Assembly (NCBI RefSeq): GCF_000737065.1
Contig: NZ_AQRC01000001.1
Location: forward strand, 186,001-250,000
Length of the DNA stretch: 64,000 bases
Reading direction: 5' to 3'
Source of the DNA: Thioclava atlantica
Lineage (GTDB): Bacteria > Pseudomonadota > Alphaproteobacteria > Rhodobacterales > Rhodobacteraceae
Each line of letters starts with the position of its first letter. The first letter of the stretch is position 1. Positions 53,079 to 61,572 of this stretch are shown here, one piece after another. The notes beneath the pieces were generated by a model. The model was not told the origin of the DNA. It did not search any database and saw only the letters and a program-made list of their open reading frames with translations. Made by a program: the position numbers and the translations under genes.

Positions 53079-54443
53079 TCAGACGTTCAACAGGAGATGT
53101 TCGCGTTCCCACGGGCTGATGACCTGCAGGAATTCCTTGTATTCGTTACGCTTCACGGCCTCGTAGACGGCGCAGAACTCGTGACCCAGCACGTCGCGGA
53201 TCTTCGCGCTTTCGGAGAGGAGATCGAGCGCGTCGCCCAGATTCACCGGGACATCCTCGGCGGACATATAGGCATCGCCCAGGCATTCGGCCTTCGGCAT
53301 CCGCTTCTCCTTGAGCCCGAGATAGGCGCAGGCGAGCGAGGCGGCGAGCCCGAGATAGGGGTTGCAGTCCATCCCGGCGAGCCGGTTCTCGATCCGCCGC
53401 GCCGCGGGGCCCGAGATCGGCACCCGCAGCCCGGTGGTGCGGTTGTCGCGACCCCATTCGAGATTGATCGGCGCGGCGAAATCCGGAACGTAGCGGCGAT
53501 AGGAATTCACGTAAGGCGCGAGCAGCGCGATCACCGCGGGCAGGTGGGTCTGAAGCCCCGCGATGCAGTGCAGGAAGGCTTCCGTCTCGCCTCCCTTCTC
53601 GTCCGAGAAAATGTTCTCGCCGGTCTCGATATCGATTACCGACTGGTGGATATGCATCGCCGAACCCGGTTCGCCCTCGATCGGCTTGGCCATGAAGGTG
53701 GCAAAGCAGTCATGCCGCAGGGCCGCCTCGCGGATCAGCCGTTTGAAGAAGAAGATCTGGTCGGCCAGCTCCACCGGATCGCCATGGGCGAGGTTGATCT
53801 CGACCTGACCCGCACCGCCTTCCTGCAAGATTCCGTCGATCTCGAAGCCCTGCAATTCGGCGAAATCGTAGATGTCGTCGATCACCTTGCCGTATTCGTC
53901 CACTGCGCTCATCGAATAGGCCTGCTTCGCGGCCGCACGCCGGCCCGAGCGCCCCATCGGCGGGATGATCGGCTGGTTCGGATCGGTGTTGCGCGCGACG
54001 AGGAAAAACTCCATCTCGGGGGCGACAACCGGCTTCCAGCCCTCCGCCTCGTAGAGCTGGACCACCCGCTTGAGCACGTTGCGCGGCGCGATCGGGACCG
54101 GGTTGCCCTGCTGATCCTCCACATCGTGGATGATCTGCAGCGTCCAGTCCGCGGTCCAGGGCGCGGCGGTCGCGGTCGAGAAATCGGGCACGAGGATCAT
54201 GTCGGGCTCGGTGAAGGCGCCCATCGGATTGTCGGTCCACTCGCCGGTGATCGTCTGCAGGAAGATCGAGTTGGGCAGGAAGAACCGGTCCTGGAAGCGG
54301 AATTTCGAGGCCGGCATCGCCTTTCCGCGCGCGACCCCGGCGATATCGGCGACGATGCATTCCACCTCGTCGAGGCGACGCCCCTCGAGATAGTCGCGCG
54401 CGGCCTGCGGAATGCGGTCGGTCCAGTCCGTCATGGTGTTCAT
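53079..54443 (-). CDS. puuA: Glutamine-synthetase-family gamma-glutamyl-polyamine ligase
   Basis: A 454-residue type-III-like glutamine synthetase relative. The catalytic barrel shows PEMEFFLVARN (metal-ligand Glu), QEGGAGQVEINLAHGDPV, FMAKPIEGEPGSAMHIHQS, and LEWGRDNRTTGLRVP. These fit gamma-glutamylputrescine synthetase (PuuA) better than GlnA, and no adenylylation-site Tyr motif is seen. It attaches glutamate to an amine in an ATP-dependent way, the first step of the Puu pathway. It is sandwiched between the amidotransferase (3 nt upstream) and PuuB, so the three are one operon. MTDW at 54434 is an alternative start. Confidence 0.9.
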   Translation of the reverse strand: MNTMTDWTDRIPQAARDYLEGRRLDEVECIVADIAGVARGKAMPASKFRFQDRFFLPNSIFLQTITGEWTDNPMGAFTEPDMILVPDFSTATAAPWTADWTLQIIHDVEDQQGNPVPIAPRNVLKRVVQLYEAEGWKPVVAPEMEFFLVARNTDPNQPIIPPMGRSGRRAAAKQAYSMSAVDEYGKVIDDIYDFAELQGFEIDGILQEGGAGQVEINLAHGDPVELADQIFFFKRLIREAALRHDCFATFMAKPIEGEPGSAMHIHQSVIDIETGENIFSDEKGGETEAFLHCIAGLQTHLPAVIALLAPYVNSYRRYVPDFAAPINLEWGRDNRTTGLRVPISGPAARRIENRLAGMDCNPYLGLAASLACAYLGLKEKRMPKAECLGDAYMSAEDVPVNLGDALDLLSESAKIRDVLGHEFCAVYEAVKRNEYKEFLQVISPWEREHLLLNV

Positions 54444-54446
54444 CGG

Positions 54447-55145
54447 TCAGCTTTCCGGGTGCTCGGGCACCCTCGTCCTGAGAAAGAATTCGGCAATCCG
54501 GTCGGCGATGCGCGCCGATCCGCCGGGCTGGCCGAGCTTCGCGCGCGCGGCCGCCATCAGATCGTCGGGCACGACGCCGCGCCCGCGCGTGTCCATCAGC
54601 CCCGCGACGAAATCGTCGCGAAACTCGGGATGGGGCTGCACGGTGAAGATCGTGTCGCCATAGGCAAGCGCGGGATAGGCGCAAAAGGCGTTCTGCGCGA
54701 TCGGCGTCGCGCCGGGGGGCGGCTCGGTCACCTGATCCTGGTGCCAGGCATTGAGGGCGATCCGCTCTCCGCCGAAATCGTAATCCTGCGGACCGACCGC
54801 CCAGCCGCCCGCGAATTTCTCGACCTTTCCGCCCAGGGCCTGCGCGATGATCTGGTGGCCGAAGCAGATCCCGACCATCGGCACCTTGGCGGCGTGGGCC
54901 TTGCGGATGAAGGCTTCGAGCGGCGGGATGAAGGGGTGATCCTCGTAGGCGCCGTGGCGCGAGCCGGTGATCAGCCAGCCCTCGCAGTCATGCACATCCG
55001 CGGGAAACTCCATATGCTCGACATCGTAACGCGCGAATTCGAGCCCGCGCCCGGCCAGGAGCTGTTCGAACATGTCCGGGTAATCGCCGGCCTGCTCGCG
55101 CAAGACGTCAGGGGATTGTCCGGTCTGAAGGATGCCGATGCGCAT
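54447..55145 (-). CDS. Class-I glutamine amidotransferase-like hydrolase
   Basis: A 232-residue stand-alone GATase1 domain of the GMP-synthase-like type. The nucleophile is Cys94 (MVGICFGHQ), and the His172/Glu174 pair is in VQPHPEF. It is the first gene of the operon with PuuA- and PuuB-type genes. The natural reaction in that context is hydrolysis of a gamma-glutamyl bond, as PuuD does on gamma-glutamyl-GABA, though it is not a PuuD-family (C26 type) protein. This functional substitution is an inference. No aldehyde dehydrogenase (PuuC) is present. Confidence 0.85.
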   Translation of the reverse strand: MRIGILQTGQSPDVLREQAGDYPDMFEQLLAGRGLEFARYDVEHMEFPADVHDCEGWLITGSRHGAYEDHPFIPPLEAFIRKAHAAKVPMVGICFGHQIIAQALGGKVEKFAGGWAVGPQDYDFGGERIALNAWHQDQVTEPPPGATPIAQNAFCAYPALAYGDTIFTVQPHPEFRDDFVAGLMDTRGRGVVPDDLMAAARAKLGQPGGSARIADRIAEFFLRTRVPEHPES

Positions 55146-55198
55146 GAATGGGTCCGCCCGTGAGCTCTTTTCGCCAGAGCCTAGTGCGGGGCGGGAAT

Positions 55199-55342
55199 GG
55201 CGGCAAGGGGGCGCTGCCCCCCGCGGCTGCGCCGCGCCCCCGGGGTATCTGGATCCAGGTGAAGAGATTGGCTTTCACCTAGAGGGAAATACCCCGGGGG
55301 AGGCCGCGCAGCGGGCGGGGGCGGAGCCCCCCTCCTTCCGGC
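55199..55342. repeat. GC-rich palindromic intergenic repeat, copy 3
   Basis: Outer arms GGGGGCGCTGCCCCC and GGGGGCGGAGCCCCCC enclose CCCCCGGGGTAT (55237-55248), pairing with ATACCCCGGGGG (55289-55300), and a central imperfect stem. Here it lies between two minus-strand genes (trpS upstream, amidotransferase downstream), so it would end the trpS transcript. Confidence 0.75.
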
Positions 55343-56383
55343 TCAGCGCGAGCGGATCATCCCCATGATCTCGAGCGTTCTTCCCAGGATCGGCTGGGCG
55401 ATCTCGGCGGCGCGCGCCGCGCCCTCGCCGAGGATCCGGTCGATCTCGGCGGGGTCGTCCATCAGGCGGGTCATCTCGGCGCTGATCGGCGAAAGCTTCT
55501 CGACCGCAAGCTCGGCCAGGGCCGGCTTGAACTTGCCGAAGCCCTCGCCGCCGAATTCCCCCAGCACCTGCGTAGGCGTCATGTCGGCCAGCGCGGCATA
55601 GATGTTGACGAGGTTGCGGGCCTCGGCGCGGCCCTCCAGACCCGCGATCTCCGAGGGCAGCGCCTCGGGATCGGTGGTGGCCTTGCGGATCTTCTTGGCG
55701 ATCGTGTCGGCATCGTCGGTGAGATTGATCCGGCTCGCATCCGAAGGGTCGGATTTCGACATCTTCTTCGAGCCGTCGCGCAAGGACATCACGCGGGTCG
55801 CGGCGCCCTCGATCAGCGGTTCGGGGGAGGGGAAGAACTCGGTCTTGAAGTCATGGTTGAACTTGGCCGCGATGTCGCGGGTCAGTTCCACATGTTGTTT
55901 CTGGTCCTCGCCCACCGGCACCATCGTCGCGTGATAAAGGAGGATATCGGCCGCCATCAGCGCAGGGTAGGCATAGAGGCCCAGCGAGGCCTTCTCGGCA
56001 TTCTTGCCCGCCTTGTCCTTGAACTGGGTCATCCGGTTCATCCAGCCCAGCCGCGTCACGCAGTTCAGCAGCCAGGCCAGTTCGGCATGGGCCGAGACCT
56101 GCGACTGGTTGAACAGGATCGAGCGCTTCGGATCGACGCCCGAGGCGATGAAGGCGGCCGCGGCCTCGCGGGTGTTGCGGCGCAGCGCCTCGGGGTCTTG
56201 CCAGACGGTGATCGCGTGCAGGTCGACGAGGCAGTAGATCGTCTCGATCCCCTCATCCTGCTTCTGGGCGAAGCGCTTGAGCGCGCCCAGGTAATTGCCC
56301 AGCGTCAGCCCGCCCGAGGGCTGGATGCCGGAAAAGATCCGCGGTTTGAAATTGGCGTTGAGGGGCTGCGCGTCGTCGCTCAT
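55343..56383 (-). CDS. trpS: Tryptophanyl-tRNA synthetase
   Basis: A 346-residue class-Ic aminoacyl-tRNA synthetase charging tRNA-Trp. The HIGH-like motif is TLGNYLG, in the block [19 protein letters not shown]. The KMSKS motif is [10 protein letters not shown]. Other family blocks are [16 protein letters not shown] and the MPVGEDQ-type segment ([18 protein letters not shown]). Standard length. The repeat element at 55199 follows the stop. Confidence 0.97.
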   Translation of the reverse strand: MSDDAQPLNANFKPRIFSGIQPSGGLTLGNYLGALKRFAQKQDEGIETIYCLVDLHAITVWQDPEALRRNTREAAAAFIASGVDPKRSILFNQSQVSAHAELAWLLNCVTRLGWMNRMTQFKDKAGKNAEKASLGLYAYPALMAADILLYHATMVPVGEDQKQHVELTRDIAAKFNHDFKTEFFPSPEPLIEGAATRVMSLRDGSKKMSKSDPSDASRINLTDDADTIAKKIRKATTDPEALPSEIAGLEGRAEARNLVNIYAALADMTPTQVLGEFGGEGFGKFKPALAELAVEKLSPISAEMTRLMDDPAEIDRILGEGAARAAEIAQPILGRTLEIMGMIRSR

Positions 56384-56503
56384 GAGATGCTCCTGTGTCG
56401 CGCGGGGGTTGGAGGCCCGCGCCGGGGGTGGAATTCCGCTGGCTGCTCGCTTATCGCTAAAGCGCGCGGGGCGTCAACCGAACCCCGCCAGAGCGGAGGT
56501 GCC

Positions 56504-57190
56504 ATGCGCGACGGATATGACGAACACCCGGTGAACCCGCTGCCCTCGGTGGTCTGGCTGCTCTCGCTGCCGATCATCGCGACGGAGCTGTTCTTCGCGA
56601 TGGGGCAGAGCGGGCTGATCGGTGGTCCCGGGGCCGCAGGCTGGCGGCTCGACGCGCTGCAGAAATTCGCCTTCTCGCCGCAGGTGATGCGCGCGATGAT
56701 CGAGACCGGGCAATATCCGCCCGCGCAGATGATGCGGGTGCTCACCTATCCCTTCGTCCATGCGAGCGTGACGCAGGCGATCTTCGTGCTCGTTTTCCTG
56801 CTGGCGCTCGGCAAGATGGTGGGCGAGCTGTTTTCCGGGCTCGCCGTGGCGGTGGTCTTTCTCGGCGCGAGCGTGGCGGGGGCGCTGGTATACGGTCTGC
56901 TGCCCTTTACCCAGGTCGGGCTCTATGGCGGCTTTCCGGGCGATTACGGCCTGATCGGGGCCTTCACCTGGATCTTGTGGACCCGCCTCGGCCAGGAGAA
57001 CGCGAACCGGTTGCGGGCCTTCTCGCTGATCGGGGCGCTGATGGGGATCCAGCTGGTCTTCGCGATGATCTTCGGTGCGCGGCCCGACTGGATCGCCGAT
57101 ATCGTGGGCTTCATTGCCGGGTTCGGGCTCAGCTTCTTCGTCGCACCGGGCGGCATGCGCCGGACGCTCGAGCGGCTGCGCCGGCGCTGA
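56504..57190 (+). CDS. Rhomboid-like membrane protein lacking catalytic residues
   Basis: A 228-residue protein with six or so membrane helices in rhomboid arrangement (VVWLLSLPIIATELFF, LTYPFVHASVTQAIFVLVFL, YGLIGAFTWILW, DIVGFIAGFGLSFF). In active rhomboids the serine is in GxSG and the partner histidine in AHxxG. Here the equivalents are Tyr148 (GDYG) and Asp199 (ADIVG). Of the N-terminal HxxxN-type residues only His86 is kept. It is thus a predicted pseudoprotease, perhaps a client-binding or chaperone-like membrane protein. The ATG at 56504 follows a GGAGG site. It is flanked by trpS and murJ on the opposite strand. Confidence 0.8.
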   Translation: MRDGYDEHPVNPLPSVVWLLSLPIIATELFFAMGQSGLIGGPGAAGWRLDALQKFAFSPQVMRAMIETGQYPPAQMMRVLTYPFVHASVTQAIFVLVFLLALGKMVGELFSGLAVAVVFLGASVAGALVYGLLPFTQVGLYGGFPGDYGLIGAFTWILWTRLGQENANRLRAFSLIGALMGIQLVFAMIFGARPDWIADIVGFIAGFGLSFFVAPGGMRRTLERLRRR

Positions 57191-57194
57191 TCGG

Positions 57195-58748
57195 TCACAT
57201 TCCGCCGGGGCCGCGCCGCATCGCCGCGCGCAGGTCGCCCGCGCTCATCGCGCCCGTTGCGATGGCGGTGCCGAAATAGGCGACCATCCCGAAGAGCACG
57301 AGGCCGAGCAGGGCGAAGCCGCGCAGGCCGGGCAGGGTGAAGGCCCAGGGGAAGGCCCAGATCACGGCGCGCACCGCCACGCCCATCACGATCGCCGAGA
57401 CGATGATCCGGGGCAGGCGCCGGTGGAACCGCACGTCGAAGCGCGCCGCATTGCCCATCGGCCGGGCGCCGAGCCAGAGCTGCACCACCATCGCCCAGCC
57501 CGCCAGCGTCGTGCCGATGGCGGCGGCGAGGAAGCCGATGAAGGGCGAGAGGCCGATCGCGAGCACGGCATTCACCACCATCGCGACAAGCGCGTAATAG
57601 AACGGCGTGCGGGTGTTCTCGCGTGCGAAATAGAGCGGCTGGAGCACCTTTTGCAGCACGAAGGCGGGCAGGCCGAGCCCGTAGATCGCCACGGCGAGTG
57701 CGGTGGCGACGGTGTCCTCATGGGTGAAGCGCCCGCGCTCGAAGAGGACCGAGACGATCGGCTCGGCCGCGACCAGCAGGGCCACCGCGGGACCGACGGT
57801 GAGCAGGAGCGCGAATTCGCCCGCGCGCGAGAAGGAATAGCGCCCGCCCTCGCCATCGCCCGCACGCAGGCGCCGCGACAGGTCCGGAAGCAGCACAACG
57901 CCGATCGCGATCCCGACGACCCCGAGCGGCAACTGGTAGAGCCGGTCGGCATAGTTCAGCCATGCGATCGCGCCGTCGAAATGGGAGGCGACCTGACGGC
58001 CGACGAGGAGGTTGATCTGCACCACGCCGCCCGCGAGCATCGCCGGGATCGCGATCCGGATCAGGCGCCTCATGTCGGGCGAGAGGCGTGGGCGCGTGGG
58101 GTAGATCTTGAAACCCGCGCGTTTCGCCGCCACCCAGACGAGGGCGAGCTGTGCCACGCCCGCCACCGGCACGGCCCAGGCGAGCGCGTCGCCCACCGGC
58201 CAGCCGAGCGTATCGGCCAGCACCATCGCCGCGACGAAGGTCACGTTGAGCAGCACCGGCGCGGCGGCGGCGGCGGCGAAGTGGCCGGCCGCGTTGAGCA
58301 CCCCCGACAGCAGCGCGCCGAGCGAGATGAAGAGGATATAGGGGAAGGCGATGCGGCCATAGGTGGTCGCGATCGCGAAGCGCTCGTCGGCGGCGAAGCC
58401 CGAGGCCATCGCGAGCACGAGCCAGGGCATCGCTGCCGAGGCGATCAGCGTCAGCGCGATCAGCACGGTGATGAGCCCGCCCATCGCCTCGCGCGCGAAG
58501 CTCTGCGCATCCTGCCCGCCTTCGAGCTTCTTCGAGAAGATCGGGATGAAGGCGGTGTTGAACGCGCCTTCCGCGAAGAAGCGCCGGAACAGGTTCGGCA
58601 GCGAGAAGGCGATGAGGAAAGCCTCGGCCACCGGGCCCGCCCCCAGATAGGCGGCGATCATCATGTCGCGGACGAAGCCGAGGATTCGGCTCGCCATCGT
58701 CCAGCCGCCTACCGTGAGGAAGCCGCGCACCAGTCGGATCGGTTTCAT
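57195..58748 (-). CDS. murJ: Lipid II flippase MurJ (MviN)
   Basis: A 517-residue MOP-superfamily protein with about 14 membrane helices that flips lipid-linked peptidoglycan precursors across the inner membrane. Family blocks are RLVRGFLTVGGWTMASRILGFVRDMMIAAYLG at the start, AFLIAFSLPNLFRRFFAEGAFNTAFIP and the central LPLGVVGIAIGVVLLPDLSR. The ATG at 58748 follows the glnD stop at once (1 nt gap), so it is translated from the same message. Essential gene; length is as in the family. Confidence 0.96.
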   Translation of the reverse strand: MKPIRLVRGFLTVGGWTMASRILGFVRDMMIAAYLGAGPVAEAFLIAFSLPNLFRRFFAEGAFNTAFIPIFSKKLEGGQDAQSFAREAMGGLITVLIALTLIASAAMPWLVLAMASGFAADERFAIATTYGRIAFPYILFISLGALLSGVLNAAGHFAAAAAAPVLLNVTFVAAMVLADTLGWPVGDALAWAVPVAGVAQLALVWVAAKRAGFKIYPTRPRLSPDMRRLIRIAIPAMLAGGVVQINLLVGRQVASHFDGAIAWLNYADRLYQLPLGVVGIAIGVVLLPDLSRRLRAGDGEGGRYSFSRAGEFALLLTVGPAVALLVAAEPIVSVLFERGRFTHEDTVATALAVAIYGLGLPAFVLQKVLQPLYFARENTRTPFYYALVAMVVNAVLAIGLSPFIGFLAAAIGTTLAGWAMVVQLWLGARPMGNAARFDVRFHRRLPRIIVSAIVMGVAVRAVIWAFPWAFTLPGLRGFALLGLVLFGMVAYFGTAIATGAMSAGDLRAAMRRGPGGM

Positions 58749-58749
58749 G

Positions 58750-61521
58750 TCAGTTTCCTGCCCGCCTCGCGCCGGAGACGATCGCCTCGCGCAGCTTCTT
58801 CTCGAGCGATTCCTGGCGCGCCGGCGAATGCAGTTTCAGGCCGAACATGTCCTTCACGTAGAAGCTGTCCACCACCTGCGCCCCATAGGTTGCGATCACC
58901 GCGCTGGAGATCGAGATATTGTTCGACGCGAGCGCGCGCGTGAGGTCATAGAGCAGACCGGGCCGGTCGCGCGTGTCCACCTCGACGATCGTATAGATAT
59001 CCGACCCTTCGTTGTCGAAGGTAATATGGGTCGGGAAGCGGAATTCCCGCTCGCGCTTCTTGATCTTGTCGCGGTCCTTGAGCGCGTCGCGCGCGACCAC
59101 TTCGCCCTTGAGCGTCTTGTCGATCATCCCGCGCAGGCGCGAGAGTTTCGACGCCTCGTAGGGATGGCCCTCGGCATCCTGAACCCAGAACACCGCGGTC
59201 GCGTAACCGTCCTTCGAGGTATAGGTGCGCGCATCGACGACATTCGCCCCCACGAGCGCGAGCGCGCCCGCCAGCCGCGAGAAGATGCCGGGGTGATCGG
59301 CCAGCGCGAAAGAGGCGCGGGTGGCGTCGTGATCCTCGTCGGGATGCAGGTCGATGCGGATCTCGTCATCGCCGAGGCCGCGCAGCATCCGGGCGAAGAC
59401 CTCGTGATTGGCGGTCGAGAGAGACTGCCAATAGGCGGCGTAATGGCGTCCGAGCTCGGCGCGGATCTCGGTCTTGTCCCATTCGGCATCCGCTTCGAGC
59501 ACCTCGCGCAGCGCGCGCTTGGCCTCGTCGGTGCGCTGTTCGCGATTGATCGCCTCGAGCCCGTGTTCGAGGGCCCGTGCGGTCTCGGAATGCAGCTTGC
59601 GCAGGAGCGTGGCCTTCCAGTTGTTCCAGACATTCGGGCCGACGCCGCGAATGTCGCACACGGTCAGGACGGTCAGCAGATCGAGCCGTTTGCGCGATTT
59701 CACCTGCCGCGCGAAATCGCGGATCGTGCGGGGATCGGAGAGGTCGCGTTTCTGCGCCACGTCCGACATCAGCAGGTGATGGCGGACCAGCCATTCGACG
59801 GTCTCGCTTTCCTCGGCATTGAGCCCCAGGCGCGGAGCGACGCGCCGCGCGATCCGGGCGCCGAGGATCGAATGGTCCTCCGGCCGGCCCTTGCCGATAT
59901 CGTGCAGAAGCAGGGCGACGTAGAGAACCTTGCGGTTCACCCCCTCCTCGAGGATATGCGAGGAGAGCGGAAGATCCTCGACCAGCTCGTTCCGCTCGAT
60001 CTGCGCGAGGGTCGAGATGCACTGGATGGTGTGCTCGTCCACCGTGTAGCTGTGATACATGTTGAACTGCATCATCGCCACGATCGGCTCGAATTCGGGG
60101 ATGAAGGCGGCCAGCACCCCGAGCTCGTTCATCCGCCGCAATGCGCGTTCGGGATTGCCGTGCTTCAGGAGCAGGTCGAGGAAGATCCGCTGCGCCTCGC
60201 GATCCTTGCGCACGGTCTTGTCGATCAGCTTCAGATTGGCCGAGACGAGCCGCATCGCGTCGGGATGGAGCAGCATCCCCGAGCGCAGCCCCTCCTCGAA
60301 GAGCCGCAGCAGGTTGACCGGATCGGCGAGGAAGGCCGCTTCGTCGGCCACGTTGATGCGGCCGTTATCCTCCCGGTAGGGGGCCTTGAGCTTGCGCCGC
60401 CGCCGGAAGATCCGCGTGAGCATCGGGGCCGTCTTCACGTGCTGGGCCTCGAGCTTCGACAGGAAGATCCGGGTGACGTCGCCCACCGCCGTCGCGTGGC
60501 GGAAATAGTCCTGCATGAAGACCTCGACCGCGCGTCGTCCGGCCAGATCGCGATAGCCCATCCGCTCGGCCACCTCGACCTGCATGTCGAAGGTGAGCTG
60601 ATCGGCGGCACGCCCCGCGATCAGGTGCAGATGGCAGCGCACGGCCCAGAGGTAACTCTCGGCCTCGTGGAAGGTCTGGTATTCCTCGGGCGAGAAGGCC
60701 CCGATCTCCATCAACTCGCGGGCGCGATCGACGTGATGGATATATTTCCCGATCCAGTAGAGGGTCTGCAGGTCGCGCAAGCCGCCCTTGCCCTCTTTCA
60801 CGTTGGGTTCGAGAACGTAGCGCTGCCCGCCCTGCCGGCGGTGGCGCTGGGCCCGTTCCGCCAGCTTGGCTTCGATGAATTCGGCCTCGGTGCCCTCGAA
60901 GAGCTCGTGCAGGAGCCGGGTCGCGAGCGTCTCGGCCAGCTTCTCGTCCCCGCCCACGCAGCGATGTTCGAGCAGCGCGGTGCGGATGGTGATATCCTCG
61001 CGCCCGAGCCGGATGCAGTCGTCGAGCGTGCGTGAGGAATGGCCGACCTTCAGCTTCAGGTCCCACAGGATATAGAGCATGGATTCGATCACGCTCTCGG
61101 CCCAGGCGGTGACCTTGTAGGGCGTCAGGAACAGCAGGTCGACATCCGAGTGGGGCGCCATCTCGGCCCGGCCGTAGCCGCCCACCGCGAGCACCGCGAA
61201 ACGCTCGGCCTCGGTCGGCGTGCCGATGCGGTGCAGCCGTGTCGTGGCGACGCGCAGCACCGAGCGCACGATCCCGTCGGTCATCCGGGCATAGGCCTCG
61301 ACCGTCTCGCGCGCCGCACGCGGGTGGGTGAGGAACTCCGCCTCGATCCAGGCCTGCGCCTTGCTGCGCTCGGCGGCGAGAAAGGCGACCGTGGCGTTTC
61401 GGATCTCGCGCGGCTCGCCCGCCTCGGCGAGGGCGCCATCGAGCGCATCGAAAAGCTGCGCCTCGTCGAGGAGAAGGGGCGCCCCGGTCCGGTCCGGGGC
61501 GATATCGGTCGCGGTGCTCAC
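58750..61521 (-). CDS. glnD: [Protein-PII] uridylyltransferase / uridylyl-removing enzyme GlnD
   Basis: A 923-residue bifunctional nitrogen sensor that adds UMP to PII when glutamine is low and removes it when high. The nucleotidyltransferase signature GGYGRAEMAPHSDVDLLFL lies at about residues 113-131. The HD domain has LLHDIGKGRPEDHS. Two ACT domains occupy the C-terminus (about 735-920, for example DHPGIFSRLAGALALVGANV and DTRDRPGLLYDLTRALASN), where glutamine binds. It starts with GTG at 61521. A four-codon ORF (ATG at 61532 to TGA at 61518) with its own AAGGGA overlaps this start and may couple translation. Confidence 0.96.
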   Translation of the reverse strand: MSTATDIAPDRTGAPLLLDEAQLFDALDGALAEAGEPREIRNATVAFLAAERSKAQAWIEAEFLTHPRAARETVEAYARMTDGIVRSVLRVATTRLHRIGTPTEAERFAVLAVGGYGRAEMAPHSDVDLLFLTPYKVTAWAESVIESMLYILWDLKLKVGHSSRTLDDCIRLGREDITIRTALLEHRCVGGDEKLAETLATRLLHELFEGTEAEFIEAKLAERAQRHRRQGGQRYVLEPNVKEGKGGLRDLQTLYWIGKYIHHVDRARELMEIGAFSPEEYQTFHEAESYLWAVRCHLHLIAGRAADQLTFDMQVEVAERMGYRDLAGRRAVEVFMQDYFRHATAVGDVTRIFLSKLEAQHVKTAPMLTRIFRRRRKLKAPYREDNGRINVADEAAFLADPVNLLRLFEEGLRSGMLLHPDAMRLVSANLKLIDKTVRKDREAQRIFLDLLLKHGNPERALRRMNELGVLAAFIPEFEPIVAMMQFNMYHSYTVDEHTIQCISTLAQIERNELVEDLPLSSHILEEGVNRKVLYVALLLHDIGKGRPEDHSILGARIARRVAPRLGLNAEESETVEWLVRHHLLMSDVAQKRDLSDPRTIRDFARQVKSRKRLDLLTVLTVCDIRGVGPNVWNNWKATLLRKLHSETARALEHGLEAINREQRTDEAKRALREVLEADAEWDKTEIRAELGRHYAAYWQSLSTANHEVFARMLRGLGDDEIRIDLHPDEDHDATRASFALADHPGIFSRLAGALALVGANVVDARTYTSKDGYATAVFWVQDAEGHPYEASKLSRLRGMIDKTLKGEVVARDALKDRDKIKKREREFRFPTHITFDNEGSDIYTIVEVDTRDRPGLLYDLTRALASNNISISSAVIATYGAQVVDSFYVKDMFGLKLHSPARQESLEKKLREAIVSGARRAGN

Positions 61522-61572
61522 GTCTCGGTCATGTCCCTTGGCGGGCCTTGTGGCGGAGAGGGGAGGCCGGGA

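Noticed and set aside
58663-61035. Open frame of 790 codons on the plus strand opposite glnD
   Set aside because: Shadow of glnD; it has low-complexity His/Arg/Asp composition and no start signal.
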